Source: Pseudomonas mosselii (lineage in GTDB: Bacteria > Pseudomonadota > Gammaproteobacteria > Pseudomonadales > Pseudomonadaceae). Taken from it: a stretch of 64,000 bases of DNA. The notes under the pieces were generated by a model. That model worked only from the letters and a program-made list of their open reading frames with translations. It had not been told where the DNA came from and did not search any database. How positions within the stretch are numbered: the stretch's first letter is position 1; each line of letters starts with the position of its first letter. Made by a program: the position numbers and the translations under genes. Location: contig NZ_VAUO01000001.1 of NCBI RefSeq assembly GCF_005796105.1, forward strand, positions 310,001 to 374,000, given 5' to 3'. Positions 62,440-64,000 of the stretch are shown here, one piece after another.

Positions 62440-63927
62440 CTATTCCCTTTTGTGGTCGGATTTTGTTTTGCGCAGACGGATTTGAAATGACTGCGCGATG
62501 AGGAAGGGGTGCTCGCTCGTACCGTCTTCGTCGCACACCACATCGAAGCCCGGGATCTGCTTTCGGGCCTGTATTCCGGAGGTGGCGATTTTTGATTTGA
62601 GAGCCGTCGCCAGACTGTTGAAGCTTTGGTAGGCGCGCAGGTTTTCAATGCTGTCGACGGGCAAGTCCTGGCTTTTGACCTTGTCGTGTTCACCTAACGC
62701 TGCCTTGGCATAGTCGCGTAGTTTTGCCGGAGTAATGCGCCTGCGCTCCTGAGCGCGTCGGACTAGATTGCCCACGGCCCGGGTGTGTTCCGACAACACA
62801 GCCTTTCGTAGGGGCGCCGGAGGTAGGCGCTGAATTTCCTTGCGCGGTTGTGCAAGCCTGGCAGCGCTCATCAGCGCATCCGGTGCGAACACCTGCGGCA
62901 AGGCGTCCATGGCACCTTCAAACCCGCCTTCCAGTCCGCTGCCCAGCAGCCCGTCGATGGCTTGGCGCAGCAGATCGTCAATGGGACGGATCGTTTGAAG
63001 TCGATACTGCAAAACGATCAGTGCGCATTTGTTTGCGCTGCGGACCTCATCGTCTAGGCGCTCAAGATACTCCTCGACGCGATTCAGTTCCTCCAGACGT
63101 CGCAGGTCGCGGCCAAAAGCCGCAGCGGCTCTTGCCTCGTCTCCGTCGGCCAGTCGAGTGATGTACCAATTCATCAGCTTGGCCCGGTGTTCGGGGATCG
63201 AGGCGAGCTTCTCGACCGCCTGCAAAATATGCGGGCGTTTGGCCAAGGGGTGTTCTTGGGTGCGCAGCTCCTTGTAGTCGCCGATGAACATGTTGACGAC
63301 GTAGTCCTGAAAGAAGCGGCGAGCGTAGTCTGCGGTGGTCTCCTGAGTGGAAATCGAGGCCATCAGGTCGCGTACATTGGTCCCGGTGGTCCTGATGTAG
63401 ATGAGCAGATTCCGGCATTGCTCTGCTGCCTCGCGAAACAGGTCCCCGCCCCCTTCGCCCTGCATTACTTTGGTGATCAGCGCATCGATGGAGTGGATTT
63501 TTCCGGAGACGAAGACCGGGTCCTTGTCCGCGTAATCGATGAGCAACGTGAGCATCTGGTTCACGGGCGGCGCTATCGAAATGGTTTGAGCGAGCCCATG
63601 CTTCTCGGTGCGGAACCAGCCGGCCTGTACTAAGCGGCGGAAGTAGTTCGACGCCCGCTGGTCCACGCTAAGCCCTGGATCATCGCCGTCCTCCAGATGC
63701 CAATCGGGCGCGTACCGGATATGGTCTTCGACATCCTGTAAAAGGTCCCGCGGGGCAAAGCCGCGGCTCGGTGGTAACGGTGCATCTGGGCCAAAACGGC
63801 GTCGGTACAGGTAACACAGGAGCGACCAGTACTGAAGCCGGTTGGTAGAGGCGAGCGGGCTGAACAATCGATCAGGTATGCGCTCGAACAGCTTCGCGCC
63901 AGCGCCTCCTACACTGTGAATATCCAT
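62440..63927 (-). CDS. jetA: Wadjet kleisin-like subunit JetA
   Basis: 495 residues, MukF-like kleisin position. The N-terminus (LFERIPDRLFSPLASTNRLQ, YWSLLCYLYRRRFGP) is unlike the DUF3375 JetA of the E. coli type I system and fits the other JetA family (DUF5716-like), which points to a non-type-I Wadjet. Start ATG 63927 overlaps an upstream reading frame by 19 bases. Subtype assignment is from memory and less certain than the identity. Confidence 0.87.
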   Translation of the reverse strand: MDIHSVGGAGAKLFERIPDRLFSPLASTNRLQYWSLLCYLYRRRFGPDAPLPPSRGFAPRDLLQDVEDHIRYAPDWHLEDGDDPGLSVDQRASNYFRRLVQAGWFRTEKHGLAQTISIAPPVNQMLTLLIDYADKDPVFVSGKIHSIDALITKVMQGEGGGDLFREAAEQCRNLLIYIRTTGTNVRDLMASISTQETTADYARRFFQDYVVNMFIGDYKELRTQEHPLAKRPHILQAVEKLASIPEHRAKLMNWYITRLADGDEARAAAAFGRDLRRLEELNRVEEYLERLDDEVRSANKCALIVLQYRLQTIRPIDDLLRQAIDGLLGSGLEGGFEGAMDALPQVFAPDALMSAARLAQPRKEIQRLPPAPLRKAVLSEHTRAVGNLVRRAQERRRITPAKLRDYAKAALGEHDKVKSQDLPVDSIENLRAYQSFNSLATALKSKIATSGIQARKQIPGFDVVCDEDGTSEHPFLIAQSFQIRLRKTKSDHKRE

Positions 63928-64000
63928 TGTCGTAGATCCTCCATGTTCTCGACAGCCAACTGAAACTCCGGAGGGAGCTGTTTCGACGTATCCGTTGCTG
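63909..64000 (-). CDS. C-terminal end of an unidentified gene upstream of jetA (partial)
   Basis: The minus strand reads 29 codons from the right edge to a TAG at 63911-63909: it starts ATDTSKQLPPEF and ends in MEDLRQWIFTV. It looks like a real protein end (acidic/aromatic composition, ribosome-site GGAGG for jetA inside it) and overlaps jetA by 19 bases, as in an operon. Too short to name. Confidence 0.5.
   Translation of the reverse strand, partial: ATDTSKQLPPEFQLAVENMEDLRQWIFTV

Noticed and set aside
1..64000. CRISPR arrays, tRNA/rRNA genes, complete insertion sequences
   Set aside because: No regularly spaced repeats, tRNA-like cloverleaf segments or transposase genes with terminal repeats were noticed on reading; a dedicated scan was not possible.

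Overview
The window is a stretch of a Pseudomonas chromosome, most likely of the P. putida group. The signs are high GC with dense, mostly overlapping operons, a REP hairpin of the TGTAGGAGCGG type, a PpSB-type short LOV photoreceptor beside a LitR-like regulator, MesX/MesD methionine synthesis, a Pseudomonas-type metallothionein and ybhP-clsB-ybhN. No tRNA, rRNA, complete insertion sequence or CRISPR array was seen. All names rest on reading the translated sequences and on recalled family knowledge; no database search was possible.

Layout. 1-4.9 kb: an RND efflux permease (cut by the left edge) and its lipoprotein adaptor under a TetR regulator, with two similar TGAC-N14-GT(C/T)A dyads at the two promoters. 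5.0-8.8 kb: a bufferin-type operon (BufA1, BufB, BufC, DoxX) divergent from an ECF sigma factor and its NrsF-like anti-sigma; both sides carry an exact GTAACC-N16-CGAA motif. 8.9-10.9 kb: a CGWC DsbA-like protein and AdhP. 11-15.9 kb: an IclR-controlled amino-acid-type ABC importer with an FAD amine oxidase and a cupin. 16.6-18.7 kb: MesX-MesD, oxygen-dependent and folate-independent methionine synthesis. 18.8-21.8 kb: a translationally coupled operon of acyl-CoA-dehydrogenase-like, PIG-L deacetylase, NodS-like methyltransferase and GT2 proteins. 22-28.2 kb: an acidic protein with a metallothionein, ybhP-clsB-ybhN and arsRBC.

28.3-39.2 kb is a light-response locus. A LOV protein and a MerR/LitR-type regulator sit beside two convergent operons. 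One encodes a chalcone-isomerase-like protein, DUF3833, DUF6482, an FeS cryptochrome/photolyase and DUF2256. The other encodes SnoaL-like, SDR, FAD oxidase, DUF1365, a Cfa/UfaM-like methyltransferase and DUF2878. Three exact T(G/A)TACA-N12-TGTA(C/T)A boxes lie in the two operon promoters. 39.3-46.3 kb holds CheV, a PAS chemoreceptor, a large dCache sensor kinase and an HD-GYP response regulator.

46.4-52.7 kb is a seven-gene operon: a thermostable-hemolysin-family (GNAT/LuxI-like) protein, an adenylating ligase, a heme-oxygenase-like putative diiron oxidase, an SDR, a TPR protein, and an OmpR-family regulator with its kinase. A perfect 11-bp-period direct repeat overlaps its promoter. This looks like an uncharacterised, self-regulated fatty-acyl small-molecule pathway and is the best candidate here for an undescribed system. 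It is followed by cytochrome b561, a small Cys-rich protein and a cupin-GNAT pair.

From about 55.1 kb to the right edge the sequence looks like an accessory island: a decayed chemoreceptor gene, 0.65 kb of non-coding sequence, a PrlF-YhaV toxin-antitoxin pair with a clear promoter/operator, and a complete Wadjet (JetABCD) anti-plasmid operon whose upstream neighbour is cut by the window end.
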